Assembly (NCBI RefSeq): GCF_030848805.1
Contig: NC_092362.1
Span: 18,831,642-18,895,641 of the forward strand
DNA length: 64,000 nt
Direction of reading: 5' to 3'
Source of the DNA: Temnothorax longispinosus
Taxonomy: Eukaryota > Arthropoda > Insecta > Hymenoptera > Formicidae
Part shown: one piece after another, positions 51,701 to 64,000 of the stretch
Layout of the letters: every line of letters begins with the position of its first letter
Numbering within the stretch: the first letter of the stretch is position 1
Program-made: the position numbers and the translations under genes
Notes under the pieces: generated by a model
What the model was told of the DNA's origin: nothing
Databases searched by the model: none
What the model saw: the letters and a program-made list of their open reading frames with translations, nothing else

Positions 51701-52257
51701 AGAGCAGAATTTTATCTTCATTTAAGTTTATTTTGAAAATTTTATAATTTAAAAATGTATTACAAAGATAAAGATTAAAGATGGAAAAGTCTACTTCAAA
51801 TTCATCGAAAAATCAAATTAATTATTAAAACTGATTATTCAAGATGCGATAATGATAAAGCACCCTATATACATAGTTCGCATAAAAACCTTTAAAGCAA
51901 TAATCTAAATATTTAATAAATATTTTTTCTCCAAAAATCTAAAAATTTAAAGGTTTACAAACCTAAAGGTCTACGCGAAAATCTAAGAAATTCGAGGATT
52001 TAAAGCGTTTAAAAAGAGACCGAAGAATTAAAACGCTAAAAAATTCAACACCCAAGAATCTAAAGAATCCAGGAGTCGAGGGCTCAAGGTAGTCATGATC
52101 GAAAGCATTTTCGGTCCTTGAACCCTCATGAATCTCCTTGTTACCATGTAAGAGTAATCGAGTATAACGATCATGTATCACTAACGTGCATCGGGGCGCT
52201 CGTCGGCGGCTCCAGAGCTTTGTCTGCAGATAGTCAAAGATAGGAACGTACGGGGAC
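48716..52257 (-). other. cpo intron
   Basis: The intron lies between the linker exon ending at 52258 and the exon starting at 48715. It is mostly AT-rich, with GC-richer patches near 49.4-49.7, 50.4-50.8 and 51.2-51.45 kb that could be regulatory. No mobile element or exon was recognised. Confidence 0.75.
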
Positions 52258-52385
52258 CTGAGGATGTAACGCCGGGTGCACCAGCGTCGCATGTTGCAGC
52301 GTGCCCGGTAATTCGCCGGCTGTAGAATACGCCAATGGATGATGCCACAATTCAGGACCACCGGGGAAGAATGGACTCCCTAGGT
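52258..52385 (-). CDS. cpo: couch potato exon: linker after RRM1, with alternative short C-terminus
   Basis: The acceptor tgtgctctattgcag lies just above 52385. The first two bases complete a His codon begun by the upstream exon. The 42 following codons read LGSPFFPGGPELWHHPLAY and so on, to LVHPALHPQ, matching the conserved linker of insect cpo as I recall it. Splicing at CAG|GTCCCC (52258) continues in phase 0 into APMSLP at 48715. That donor is weak beyond GT. A better-looking GTACGT six bases further on (exon end 52252) would add Val-Pro, also in phase. If neither is used, the frame reads VPVRSYL and stops at 52236-52234, giving a protein without RRM2. Vertebrate RBPMS proteins likewise end shortly after this linker. 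Confidence 0.88.
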
Positions 52386-55300
52386 CTGCAATAGAGCACA
52401 GGATTAGATAGAGTCGCTCCCCTGAGTAATTAAATGCGCGGTTGCGAACCGCGTTTCACGCACGTTCTTGCTCGTCAGGATATCTACTAATACTGGCCAG
52501 AGATAAATTTTTATCTTTTTCATATCGAATATATCATAAATATATTTTAATTAAATGCACTGACATTTTCCAACATAAAAGTAACAGGTATTAGCAGAAA
52601 AAAATTTATGAAATGTTGACTATATTTGTGTGTGTGTGTAAGTGTCTTTTAACAAAATTAATAAAATTATTTGTAATTAAAATTTTTTAATACAAAAGTG
52701 AAAAAAATGTTTAGAAACTCTATTAGAAATAGAAATATATCGGAAGGTTAAAATTTTGCTTATATCACAGTAGATATCTTTACATACACATACACATACA
52801 GTAGATATCCTGTTCAATATATAATTATTTATATCAATCTTTCAATATTTTTGGGCAGCTTTCATGTAAAGTTTTGCTACACATTATTTTTATACATGAA
52901 ACATTATTACATTCCTTCTTATAAAAAATTTGTTTTTAAATTGATCTATTTCTTCATTTACCAGCATACACTGCTTTTTACGTAAAAGCTGCCTATTAGT
53001 CTTTGCTATAGCAAAACTAATGATATGCATTATTAACAGGTCACAGAACCGTGTTACTCGCGGTCAAAACAAGTTATTTAAATATCGCATAAAATGTATC
53101 GGGTTCGAGGTGAAACGCACCGAAAGGTCGTGGCAATTTGCTGCGCAGATTATTAGCATTGTAATCGTCGAGATACTCAATGCACTTTTTATAATAAAAC
53201 GCAAAATTATTTTGTCCTATTCGCGATCGAGATTAGATATGTATCTGACGCAAAAAAACGATAAAACATTACACCATTTGCTCGTGGTCGAAGGAAAGTG
53301 GACGCAATTCAATCAACATTTTACTAGTGATTACGCAATCAATAACGTCCAATTCATGATTTCTTTTCTTTGCTTTAGTTACGAAGACGTACGAAGATAG
53401 AAACGATAATTACGGTACAGGGATTTTCGAAAGTTGGACAATGAGATTAAAAAAAGATCGATAAAAGCTCAGACGTATTAAAGATTATCTTTTACAACTA
53501 GGATATCGCAAATGGTAATTATAAAAGATAAATTACTATACATCAATAGATATTATATAATTAATAAATACCACAATTTTATATATTGAATTAATCGATA
53601 TGAGCTATAGTAAAATAATTATTTCTTATCCTTTAATGATTACGTGAAAATATATTCTTTAAAAATACATTTTTATATTTTTTATTTAAAATAAATAAAT
53701 TAACGTAGCAGAGCTATTTAAATTACAAAAAATTTCAACCATTTATTTTGCTATATGTAAAAACTTGTATTTCTTCTTGTAATGTTTTATTTTTATTTAT
53801 TTGTTTTTCATTTATGAACAAATATAATAAACTTATTTATAAATAATTAGTAAAAATTCATTTACCGCTTAAGTAAAATTTAGAAACTTTATGTCGCAAA
53901 TATTGCCACTCCAAGGAGCACCACGACGCAGATTATTCGCGGTGTAATGGCAGAGTACAGTGCGCCATCGAGCGTAATCGCCGACGGCACGACATGAAAA
54001 AAATGGTCTTCTTGGAAGCCGGTAAATCGCTGGAGAGGGACTTATGATTAGGCGTTACGAGCCAGTGACAATGGTAAACCGAGCGTCTTCTCAGCGACTC
54101 GCCGCCGCGCCGGCGAACCTTCATTTACAACTTCGTTCGCGACACTGATCTCGTTACGCAATTCATATAATATTTACATTGTTTATCTTCCTCGAAACAT
54201 TTCAGCCTCTAGTTATTTAATTCTAATTTCCGAGCGATTTTTGTTGTGTCAGCTTAATGGCGCTACCTAAATACACGACTTTTCTCCGTCATGGAGAGAG
54301 TCAAACGATAAAAAAAAGCTGGCGAATTCTTGCAGACTATTCTTTTTAGCTATTTTCTCCTCTTTTTGTTGGCACTCGCATACGTGATTGCTATTACAAA
54401 TGTGAAATTTGTAAGAAAAAAAAACAGTAGCGACGAGTCAACACGAAGTTTGCGTCTATGTGAAACTGCGCCTTTTCTGTCGCGTTTCGTCACGAACGCG
54501 CAATTACTCCGCAATTTTTTTACTTGTATGAATTGTCGGAGCCACAGAGGCAAATGTATAACAAAACGCTCTTTCATACGCCACGCATCGCGATCGAGCA
54601 TCGCGAAAATCTTGCGTCACTCACTTGCATATGTCCGTGCGATCAACTAGACAGCATATGATCTATTTCTTTCGATGACAAGCCAACTACAATCTTGCAT
54701 AGATGTATTTTTATCTTGAAAATATTAATGTATCAATACGTCTGCAACTAAGCTAAGATTTATCGTTGAAATAACGTATCTCAACAATCCGTACAATAAA
54801 TAATGTATAGCAATACATAATTCAAAGGTTCTCTCTTCGTATAATTGTAATTTAATTCCATAATTGAATTTACCGAAATCATTTTTAATAGCATTTTTCA
54901 ATATTTCCATGTCAATTGTAATTATACGTTAACCTGAATTATAAATAGGTAATAAAAATTAAATTGTAACTTATCATTTTTTATATTTTTAATATAATTA
55001 TATAATTCCCAATTAAATCATCGGTTAATCAACGATTTATTCGTGAAAAATTTTAAGCACAAACAAAAATAAAAGATAAATAATCAGAACTTTAATTGTG
55101 AAAAGCCGCATAATTGGGTCACAAAATATTTTTGACCAAAACGTTCCAATTAATCAAAATTCTTTCCTTCCTCTCTCTCTTCTTGGACATCTTTGTTACA
55201 AGTTAATTTCTAATTTGTGTTAAAAGATGTTACTATTCTAAATACATGGAAAATATGATACTATTGTATATACATGGAAACTAATTGTATCCGCAACGCA

Positions 55301-55727
55301 AAGATCGTATTGTTTCCTTTTGCAAGCCAACATTTTTATGTAACAAGAGAAATGCAGCAATTTAATTTTCTAAAAGTTGAGCAACTATTGTAAATCCCAT
55401 GAAATCTCCTGAGATTTATATCTCCCCTCCCCCCCCTTTCCTCGAGCAAAGAAGCTTTATTTTCATTAAAATGCGATTGTTCGCCAACAGAAGCCACTGC
55501 ATATAAGCCCTTACGTGTATATATGTCTGCCATTCGGTGGTGTGTTTTAGTCCCTGCCAGGACTGTGCACTTTATTGATTCTAGGCTGACCTCCGATTCG
55601 CATGGTGAAGCACACAGGCTCGAGTAAACGCGTACCGTCTAGGTAGGGAGAGAGCTTTCACCATTGTCGACGATCAGACTTTTTTTTATTTTTTTTCCAT
55701 TTATTCCGACAAACGACAAGTGAATCC

Positions 55728-55765
55728 AATAAATTGGAAGGCAACACATTGCCTTCCAATTTATT
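55728..55765. repeat. Perfect hairpin with 17-bp arms and 4-base loop
   Basis: AATAAATTGGAAGGCAA (55728-55744) is followed by loop CACA and the exact reverse complement (55749-55765). The stem is unusually long and perfect for unique DNA. At 38 nt it is shorter than a typical miRNA precursor. It lies in the cpo intron and would form a stem in either transcript. It may be the core of an old foldback element. Confidence 0.7.
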
Positions 55766-57189
55766 TAACTATAAAGACTTTATTACGCAATTAAACATAT
55801 TCATGAAAAATCATATCCCGTTCCCCGCATTAATTCCTAAATTGCACTCCATGAAACTGATAATAACAAAGATATTGTATATATCGAATAATGAGATATT
55901 AATTGATCGTTTAAAAAACTTGATTAGACATTTACATATATAAACTGCATAACATATTTTTAATTAATTCATAAACGATATTATTTGAGTTTTGATCATA
56001 AGTTCTCTCATAATAATGCAATTTGAACATACAATTGTAAGAATAGCTTGTTCACATTCATTATGATAGATTTATAATTTTGATGACTTGCGTTCTTCAG
56101 TCTTATTGCCTTCCTTCGAAGTGATCCAATTCTGCAATGCACTTGTTGATAAAAGTTACGGCGAAACATTTCATTTAACACCTCTCGCGTGTTCATAGAG
56201 TGACCTCGTATCATTGCACAGTGGAGATTTATTTGCACAATGCGTTTCTTCTTCGCGAGGCGTTATAACCGAGTGATTAATCCGAACCTTAGGAATATAT
56301 CTTACAAAGCTCATTACACCGTTTTCATATTGTGCAAAAATTTTACTTGTTATTTTTGCAGTTAATGTGTATCTTTCAGTATTTAGAATTTATGTGAATT
56401 GTATTTACATATTTCTCATTCAATTAATAATTGCAATAATAAATTGGAGATTCTTTTCTTTTCTATCCGTAAATTTTGTCATTAATAACTTGCAGCGTTA
56501 ATATTTATATCTGTATATAAAAATTAAACTCTTAATTGCTATAACATAACAGCGATAAGAGAGAAATTAAATAAGAGAGAGATGTAAAATATTAAGTGTC
56601 TGTTATAATTTATAAATATATCGCTCTCGCACTTGATTATCGTGTTCATATTTATGTGTTTTATATTGAAAGTATATGTATTATATATGTCTCTCGTGTT
56701 ATTTATTGCTCAATGCATCAGCTGTATCGCTGATTATATATCGTGTGATCTGTTTTTCTTTATATCTCATTATTCAAATCAATATATCGAGGTTAACGCT
56801 ATGTTTACAATAAGAAATTAGCAAACTCAATGCACAATAAAATGAAAACGCAAATAAGATTTTACATCAGTCTATAAATAACTTGTTTAAATATTTGTTA
56901 TTAACTTCGTAATGCTAACAGCGGTATAAACCATATACTCCGCAAAATAAATAACTTGAGTGAATTATCCGATATAAATCAACTCCGACTCAGTTTCCAT
57001 GTAGGACGATTCTCAGAACTACATTTATACCCATTTCAAAAGAGCATTAACGTATATAACAAATATACAATTATGAGAATTCCCGGCGCGGCTAGATGCA
57101 ATTGTTTATTGTCGTCGATCACGGAAAAGGTAGGACTTACAGACGTCGATAATTATTCTCGAGCACGTGTCGCATTCATATGCGAATAA

Positions 57190-57700
57190 GAAATGAGGTA
57201 TGTATCCGATGGGGAAAAATTTTCTACGAAAGAGCAGTCCTTTTTAAAAGAACGCGCAATTTCTATATCGATTCATAAGGCCGTCATTTGTGACACACGC
57301 AACCCTCGCGAACTATACGTGAACAACGCGCGTGGCCTTTCGCACGAACCTATATACTTGCAACACCTTCTTGGCGTCGCGTATGGAACTCAATATAACG
57401 CACATATGCGCGGATCTATGTTAACGCTAACGCTATTGCGGTGCGGCTCCACCGACATCGCGCCGACATTGCGCGGGGGCTCCGGCATGCAGCGTGCGAA
57501 AAGCCAACCGAGCATACCATTTTCTAGCGGGAAAATGCAGGCTGCATTCCTCCACGCGTAGATAATGCATAATATGTCTGAGCACGCACGGTCAAACGTG
57601 GAAAACTCGGTTAAATGGACCATGAATTTCAGAGCGTACAATCAACGTGCGCGTCTTCCACGCCGCGCAAATCTTGGGTCTTTAATACAACAAGTACGAC
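57190..57700. other. GC-rich intronic block
   Basis: This block is clearly richer in CpG than the surrounding intron, with segments such as gacatcgcgccgacattgcg. Open frames of 80-120 codons exist on both strands without recognisable domains, as expected from composition. It is a candidate intronic enhancer. Confidence 0.3.
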
Positions 57701-60700
57701 AATTTATTGCATTAATTTCGTTGATGTCGTATTTTATACTGCACGATCGTAATCTCTCCAACGAACATTATTGAAACTGAAACAATATTAAAACTTCGCA
57801 ATTGTGAAAGATATTAGATAATAATTTATCTAAGAGAAGTAGAAAAGGAGAAGACAAGAAGAAAAATGTGGTTACTCTGCATCTAATAAAATTGTAATCA
57901 TTGAAAAATATATCGGTATTTTTAGATACTCTGTAATTTGTCCGTTAATTGCACTTTACGTAGAAAAATACGAAAGCCGTTCGTGCGGCTATTCAACAAA
58001 ACGTCGGATATTAACGACCACCAACAGTCGTGTAGATACAATTTAACCTGATTATTCCTTACGACTATTCTCCTCCATAATTCACCAGCAAACAGTTTAG
58101 GTGGCGATCATAAATTTTATTGAGCCCGCGCGCGTCTCACGTAACTTTTGATATGCAAGAAGCCAGTGTCTCTCAACTGAAAATTTGTTCTAAACTTCGG
58201 CGATGAACAGGGTCCCTGAAGAATCTTTACGAAGTTTCCTACAACACCTCTATCGCATTATACTTTAATAACAGATTCTTCGATTTTTTATCGATTTTTC
58301 CTCGACAAAAGTATTGAAAGCAAACATTGTTAATAATTATAAACCTGTACATTGTACGTCTTTAGTTAAAAATAAAGTTTAAATACAAATTTTATTAAAA
58401 TAAAATTTATTCATAATTAATTCAGAATTATATACTTGTTATTTATTATATTTTCTAATTTAAGTAAATATGTTACATTTCTCTAAAAATATAAGAGTAA
58501 AAAGATCATATAACAGTGCGTACATAATATACAGTGCGACTAAATATACACGCAAAATAATTCTGTAAGTGAAGTATTTGCAATTGTAATCGCTCTAAAA
58601 CCACTGTTAGAAAACGCTTATGCAAATATAAGAGTTGAGAATCGCCACAAAAAGCTGGCATGCGTTTGTATTTTTTTCTCTCGTCGCTTTTGCATGATCA
58701 AAGTGCAGAAACTTCCCGTATATGAGTCACATTTAATCATCGATACGAGCATTCCGCGCAAAGTGAATGGTAACTGAAGTCATTACGAAATCTGTGCCAA
58801 GTTACTGTTGTACCATTGATCTAAACATATCCCTATATATTCTAAGAAATAAAACAGTTTATGAACATAGTAATATAAAACGCTTTTATTATAATACTTT
58901 CTCCGTTTCAATTTGTGGAGAATCTAAAAAGGAGGATCCAAAATTTTTTTATGTCATCTATAACTATGAATGAAATCGAATGTACCTACGTCAGAATTAT
59001 ATTTTTACCGTAACTTGTATTATTGTTTTCAAAATCGGATTCTTCGCGTTAAAGATTAATTCACCGGTATGCTGCTACTATACCTAAATTTATTCCAAGA
59101 TATTGTTTACATTTAAATTCGATTTAAAAGCAACGAATTACTTCAGATAAACTCAAAGCCGAGGCTTTATTTCCCGAAACATGGGAAGAGGGAAGTTTCG
59201 TCAAACATAATTCCACGAGATTGGAAAGTGTTGGCAACAAATTCCAAAATTTATCAACCTAGAAAGCATGTATATATATAACTCTTATATTCTCAGAAAT
59301 CTATATATCGTGTATCTACCCAGCAAAAATCAATATTTCCTCATTTTTAATGTTAAACGTCTTCACAATTATAATTCTCATCAAATCTAATTCATTTAAA
59401 AAAAATCTAATCTATATTCGTCAGAAAAAATGTCAGTTCCATGGTAAAACATATACATATAACAATATAACTATATGTATATAACATGTCAGATAATTAC
59501 AAAATTTAAAATAATTATCTCACAAATTAACAAACATATTTTAATTTGTAATTTGCTAAAATTGTCTATTAAAAATGATCAATAATATGCCGTAATTTAA
59601 TGCCGCAAACTAAAAATTATTGAACGTGGCGAAAATTCATTAATTATTTCAATAATTTTATTTCTTCGATTTCTCCGGTATCTATAAAGATAATCTCGTC
59701 GACGCTACGTTTAGCAGTTCGATTATGTCTTATTGACGTGGCTTGGCGTGCGGCGCGGCGAAATTGGGTCATCGTACGAAATTGCTACCACCTAAAACGA
59801 AATTATTCCGCGAAATTTCCCGACGCTGCTGGATGTGGTCTATTTACGCGATATTAAGAACGCCATTAACGGCTGGTTCCAGTCGAGGAGGATAGTACCG
59901 TTGGTACTACTGATGTTTAGACAATTAAATAATCGATTCGCCTTCCTACATCGCAAAACATTTGCCAAATTCCCCACGTTAGAAAATTGCTCAAGAGACA
60001 TTATTATCCAAATGGCCCTACAATAATATAAATAACTTTTATGTATTTCTCTCTGTAATCTTTCATTAAGACTTAAACGATTTAATAATCAACTTAACAT
60101 GGAAAGAGTATTTTGAGAAGAATTAAGAAAGGTTACAAATTATTTTATCAATGCATAATTGATAAGTTAGTGACACAATGAGGACTTAGAAATATTTTCT
60201 AAACATAATTGTCTCATTTTATATTTAAAACAATCTACTAATATGCTAAAATCCCTCAACCTTATTATATCACAAAGACCATTATAACAGCAGCTCGAGT
60301 TCATTCGTCACTGACACGGGTAATAAATCACCGCTAGGCGGATGATGCGTTCGGATATTATGGAAATAAAGACGATCTTATATTCTATACAAAAATCAAA
60401 CAGCGCCCGCAACAGCAAAATTTATCACAGTCACTGTTTCTTCGGAAACTGATGCGCTTTACGTCCGTCCGGCAAGTCTGTTTCCGCAATGTGACACAAA
60501 TACATATTTATTGCGTGCGCAAAACGCGCACGTAGCCCGTATAAACGTGCAGACCTTCGAGATTTATTCAACTTTATTCTGCCCCTCTCGTTCCATTACC
60601 TGTGATCGATACGTGATATATATATGTATACCGCCTGACTTGACCATTCGTGATCGCCTTTCTTTCTGTCCATGACATTTTTATACAAAATACCTATATA

Positions 60701-62233
60701 CATATTTTCCACACTTGCATTAGCAAGATCACGTTGCATTTGCCATTAAGCTGTTTTAGTATCGCTCGGAATAATCCCACGTAAGTGTACGTAAATCAAT
60801 TACGTAGTATCAATTATGTCAATTATAATTTTTAAATTTTTCCCACAATTTTTAATCCTTCGACCACGAATTTTACTTGCTTATAATATTTAATTACAAA
60901 TAATAATTATTACCGAATAAATTTTATTTTATATTATTTCAGATATTTTTTACATATAAAATATCCTAAAAATATAAAAAGAGCATGAGAGATTTATATA
61001 ATTCCAATTCATATTTAATAAATAAATTGTGCCATTTGTTATTATAATAAATTATCTTCATATTTTCCACCCATCTGCACCGCGCAATGCACATGGACGG
61101 ATGACTTCTTACAAATGTTCTTAATATTATAGCTTTTGATGTCAATAACGCGCACATGATTTATACCCAGGATACCTTAAAAAAACGCATGCCCACACGA
61201 ATTAGACACAACCATCCAACAACGATAAAAGTACGCAGGCACAAATATATTTTTACAAAATTAATATTATTTACAAAATATTATTTATTAAAATTGATTT
61301 TGTACAGACCAAAATAAAAGCATCTGGCATCTAAAAAGAATTGCTTATTTTATTTTAGTCGAATTAAATAATTTTAAAAATAAATCAATTTTATTCGTAT
61401 GGGCTGAATTTTTTAACAAAGAGAGATTTAAATGAGAATAAAATATTTTGCTTATTAAATGCGCGTTTTACAATATAGATATATGTAATAAATGCATTTA
61501 TAAAATATGTTATAAATATATGATAAATAGTAAAACAAAATAATACGAAATAATTAATGTTTATATCTGTGTGTAAATATAAAATTTATATAAAATACAA
61601 GACGTAAAAAACCTAGACTTTTCAGAGAGATTTAAGAATTTAAAACTTAAATAAGTATAAATGAAGATAGATAGGCAGATAAATAAACAAATCTGAATTG
61701 GAGTAACACATCATAAGAACAAAGAACCTCGGTCTAATGTTGTTTGAGAAAATAACAGCGCGTTGACTTTAGACAGATTGCGGATTCGCAGTGTATAGTC
61801 ACCACGGAAATCGGAGATTATCTATACTCGACACAGATATTGTTATCGCCGATCTGCGCCGTAATAAGCACGATAATTTGCGCAACGTAAGCGCCATTGT
61901 AACCGCATACCGCGTGTACATTACCTGTATATATTCGTGTGTACACACCTTACGTTGCAAAATGATATTAATCGCGAAGGTTTGCCGCGAGAAACCCCTT
62001 CGTACTTCGATCAGTTGTCGTACGATTCTCGACGACGAGATCTCAGATCCCGTTGCGGTGGCTGGTGAAGGGGGCGGGGGAGGGAGTACGTACGTATGTA
62101 AAAAAAATCCTTTTGAAAAAAAAAAAACAGCCGAGTGACAACAGGAAGTGGGACACTTTGTAGTCGGTGCAGTGGGTGAGAAATAGTAAGTGAGACGTAT
62201 CCAGCAAGTGAACGAGTGGCGGTGCATACTTAC

Positions 62234-62375
62234 GTCCCGTTAAAGGGTGCATCAGAGCAGGGTGCGAGGTGGCTGCTGCAGCGGCTGGTTGCTTGGGTTT
62301 GCTAACCTTTGTGTTACTTTTTGCAAATTCCAAACGTATGGTTTGTGGCATATCAGGATCGAATCTAACCCCCTG
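62234..62375 (-). CDS. cpo: couch potato exon: C-terminal end of RRM1 and linker
   Basis: The acceptor gggaatctatttgcag lies just above 62375 and the donor ACGGGAC|GTAAGT at 62234/62233. The exon starts in phase 0 with QGVRFDPDMPQTIRLEFAK, the last part of the RBPMS-type RRM (before and through strand 4). It continues with SNTKVSKPKQ, an Ala stretch and SHPALMHPLTG, and leaves one base (C) for the next exon. This segment is nearly invariant between couch potato and its relatives, making it the strongest identifier of the gene. The RRM core with RNP1 and RNP2 must be encoded by upstream exons beyond 64000. The acceptor is a tandem CAGCAG, so the first Gln may be included or skipped. Confidence 0.95.
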
Positions 62376-64000
62376 CTGCAAATAGATTCCCTAAATTAGT
62401 AAATCGGGAGCACACGTGGATGGATGGTGGTAGTGTAGTAAGGCAAAGATGAGAGAAAGAAAAAAAATTTAGAGAAGAGAGCGATAGTGGAGAGCCCTAC
62501 TTTCGTCACTAGCGTGTCGGGTTAATCTTCCATCAGAAAATAAAATTATGCTTTTAAAGGATCTTGCATGTTTTTTCTAGGCATATTGTGTTTCTTTTCA
62601 CAACAACTTCTTAAAACTGATCCTTTGGTTGAAAGGCAAAGAGTTGTAAATTATCTTTTAAAGATAAAAGACAGTTTTATGTGTATTATATATCTGTTTT
62701 TTAATGAAAATTAACATATTCATGGCATAAAAAATATTTGCCATTTTATGTAGTATAAATCTTTATATTTTATTAATATACATTTATATAACATATGCGA
62801 AAAGTATTTTTTTCCGACAAATGTAATGGTATTTCTCAGGCAAATACTTGTAATTTTATTCTTATTAACACAATAATTATGTCCACAGAAATATAGACAG
62901 ATCACGCTATCCACTCTAATGACATCGATCACGTATTTTGCAGTGAGTTATTTTCCTTCAATATACTTCACTGACATTGTTCATTTTGTACCGTAAATTT
63001 AACACGAAAGTAAGTCAGATTGATGTTTACGAAAATGCGAACGTTAGAGAATCGATATTCCATAAATCGTCATCCGGATATTTAGTCAAAATAATTCGTT
63101 TCAGTTTATTTTAAAAACTGACAGTGCAAAATTGTAGGAACATTTAAATATTACTTTTTCAATACAATCATAATAGAATAATGTAAAATACTAATTATAT
63201 ATTTAATTACTTATTGAATCCTTGTATAAATATATAAATATATATACCGACAACGTTCCACAAATCTATACACGAATGTTCAAAATAATTTACACAGATT
63301 GTATCTTAACTTACAGAAATTATTAATTTCATCATCACAGATATCTTCGTTCTACATCAACCATCTTTTATCATAAATTATTAAGAAACATAATTACAGA
63401 GATATTTTGCCTTTTAAAAGAATCTAAGAATTGCGCGATAAATTTTTTAATTTTCTCACTAATTTTGAAAGAATAAAAAAATATCAGAAGACTCGAAAGC
63501 TACGCCGAGCGTTCAAACTGTATTCAAACTATGGCGTATGTTTTGCGCGTGCGAAATCAAATCGAAAGGGCCGATCGAATCACAGGTGGCTAGCGACGAA
63601 AGTGATGTAGGTATAATAATAACATGGGATTACGCTAGGTAGAAGGGAAATTAGCACAAGGGCGTGTAGACATGTATTCATGTATGTACGTATGTGTGTG
63701 TGTGTGTTTCTCTCCTTGTTCGTGTATTCATAAGGTGGACTCGTTAGTTCTAGGGTGTTTCCAGCGAACGTGTCCATCCGACAAAAGGATGTTTCTCTAC
63801 GCGGTACGTACAATACGTACGTAGTAGTATACCGTTGCCGTACTTGGGTTATATAACATTGCAGATTGCGTGAGGTCAGTTGCAACGGTATGGTAGAGCT
63901 ATACGGGGTGACCAACTTAACCAGAAAACTCGATCTGATTGCTGTCGTGCAACGAAAGCTGTAAAGCTATTCCGCGCCCGAATTATATGTATAGCTGTAT
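62376..64000 (-). other. cpo intron, continuing beyond the window
   Basis: No exon encoding the RRM1 core was found between here and the window end, so the upstream exons lie outside. The stretch holds AT-rich DNA and, at 63690-63711, a (GT)n run whose minus-strand reading is CA repeat. Confidence 0.75.

Larger units (their letters stand above)
52386..62233 (-). other. Large cpo intron
   Basis: This intron of almost 10 kb separates the end of RRM1 from the linker exon. Its donor is ACGGGAC|GTAAGT, a perfect consensus. It holds a strong hairpin at 55728-55765, GC-richer blocks at 53.9-54.15, 57.1-57.7 and 60.3-60.6 kb, and long AT-rich stretches. No coding exon or mobile element was recognised. 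Confidence 0.75.

Noticed and set aside
63580..63915. 111-codon minus-strand frame near the window end, tested as the RRM1 core exon
   Set aside because: It lacks the RNP motifs expected for RRM1 and contains a translated CA repeat.
1..64000. CRISPR arrays, bacterial operons, rRNA genes, known conserved insect miRNAs
   Set aside because: No regularly spaced direct repeats, no bacterial-type gene packing, no rRNA-like sequence, and none of the common insect miRNA seeds I looked for (for example let-7, bantam, miR-1, miR-8, miR-184) was found by eye.

Overview
The window looks like insect nuclear DNA, most probably from a hymenopteran and perhaps an ant. It is AT-rich and full of short microsatellites. 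CpG-containing words are common in its GC-richer islands. Genes are split into small exons by introns of several kilobases, and the mobile DNA consists of degraded Tc1/mariner- and piggyBac-like elements. There are no operons, no ribosome binding sites, and no rRNA, convincing tRNA or CRISPR array. The species assignment is inference; the couch potato exons are what place it in the insects.

Two protein-coding genes can be supported, both on the minus strand. Positions 38224-62375 hold the 3' part of the RBPMS-family RNA-binding protein gene couch potato (cpo). In transcript order the exons are 62375-62234 (end of RRM1 and linker), 52385-52258 (proline- and histidine-rich linker), 48715-48507 (linker and first half of a second RRM) and 43285-43108 (second half of that RRM). 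A short candidate terminal exon lies at 38256-38224. All exon phases agree at these junctions. The 5' exons, with most of RRM1, lie beyond position 64000.

Positions 15417-12262 hold the first two coding exons (173 codons, joined in phase) of a second minus-strand gene. It encodes a basic, Ser/Arg-rich N-terminal region whose remaining exons I could not find; they probably lie in the unresolved 12 kb below or off the window. An RGK-type small GTPase is a tentative guess only. A GC-rich block at 19.0-19.76 kb is a candidate promoter or 5' exon for it.

The rest is intron, putative cpo 3' UTR (below 38224) or intergenic DNA. It contains a palindromic mariner remnant with another MITE nested in one arm (45.7-46.4 kb), a piggyBac-like MITE with TTAA target duplications (34.97-35.43 kb), a foldback element at 9.73 kb, several perfect hairpins and palindromes, a CRE-like cluster at 4.2-4.35 kb, and many microsatellites. 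The most biologically suggestive observations concern cpo: competing transcript ends and splice sites that would change the protein, and a dense run of CAC triplets in the sense strand of its putative 3' UTR. CAC is the motif that RBPMS-family proteins bind. I saw no evidence of a wholly new system.
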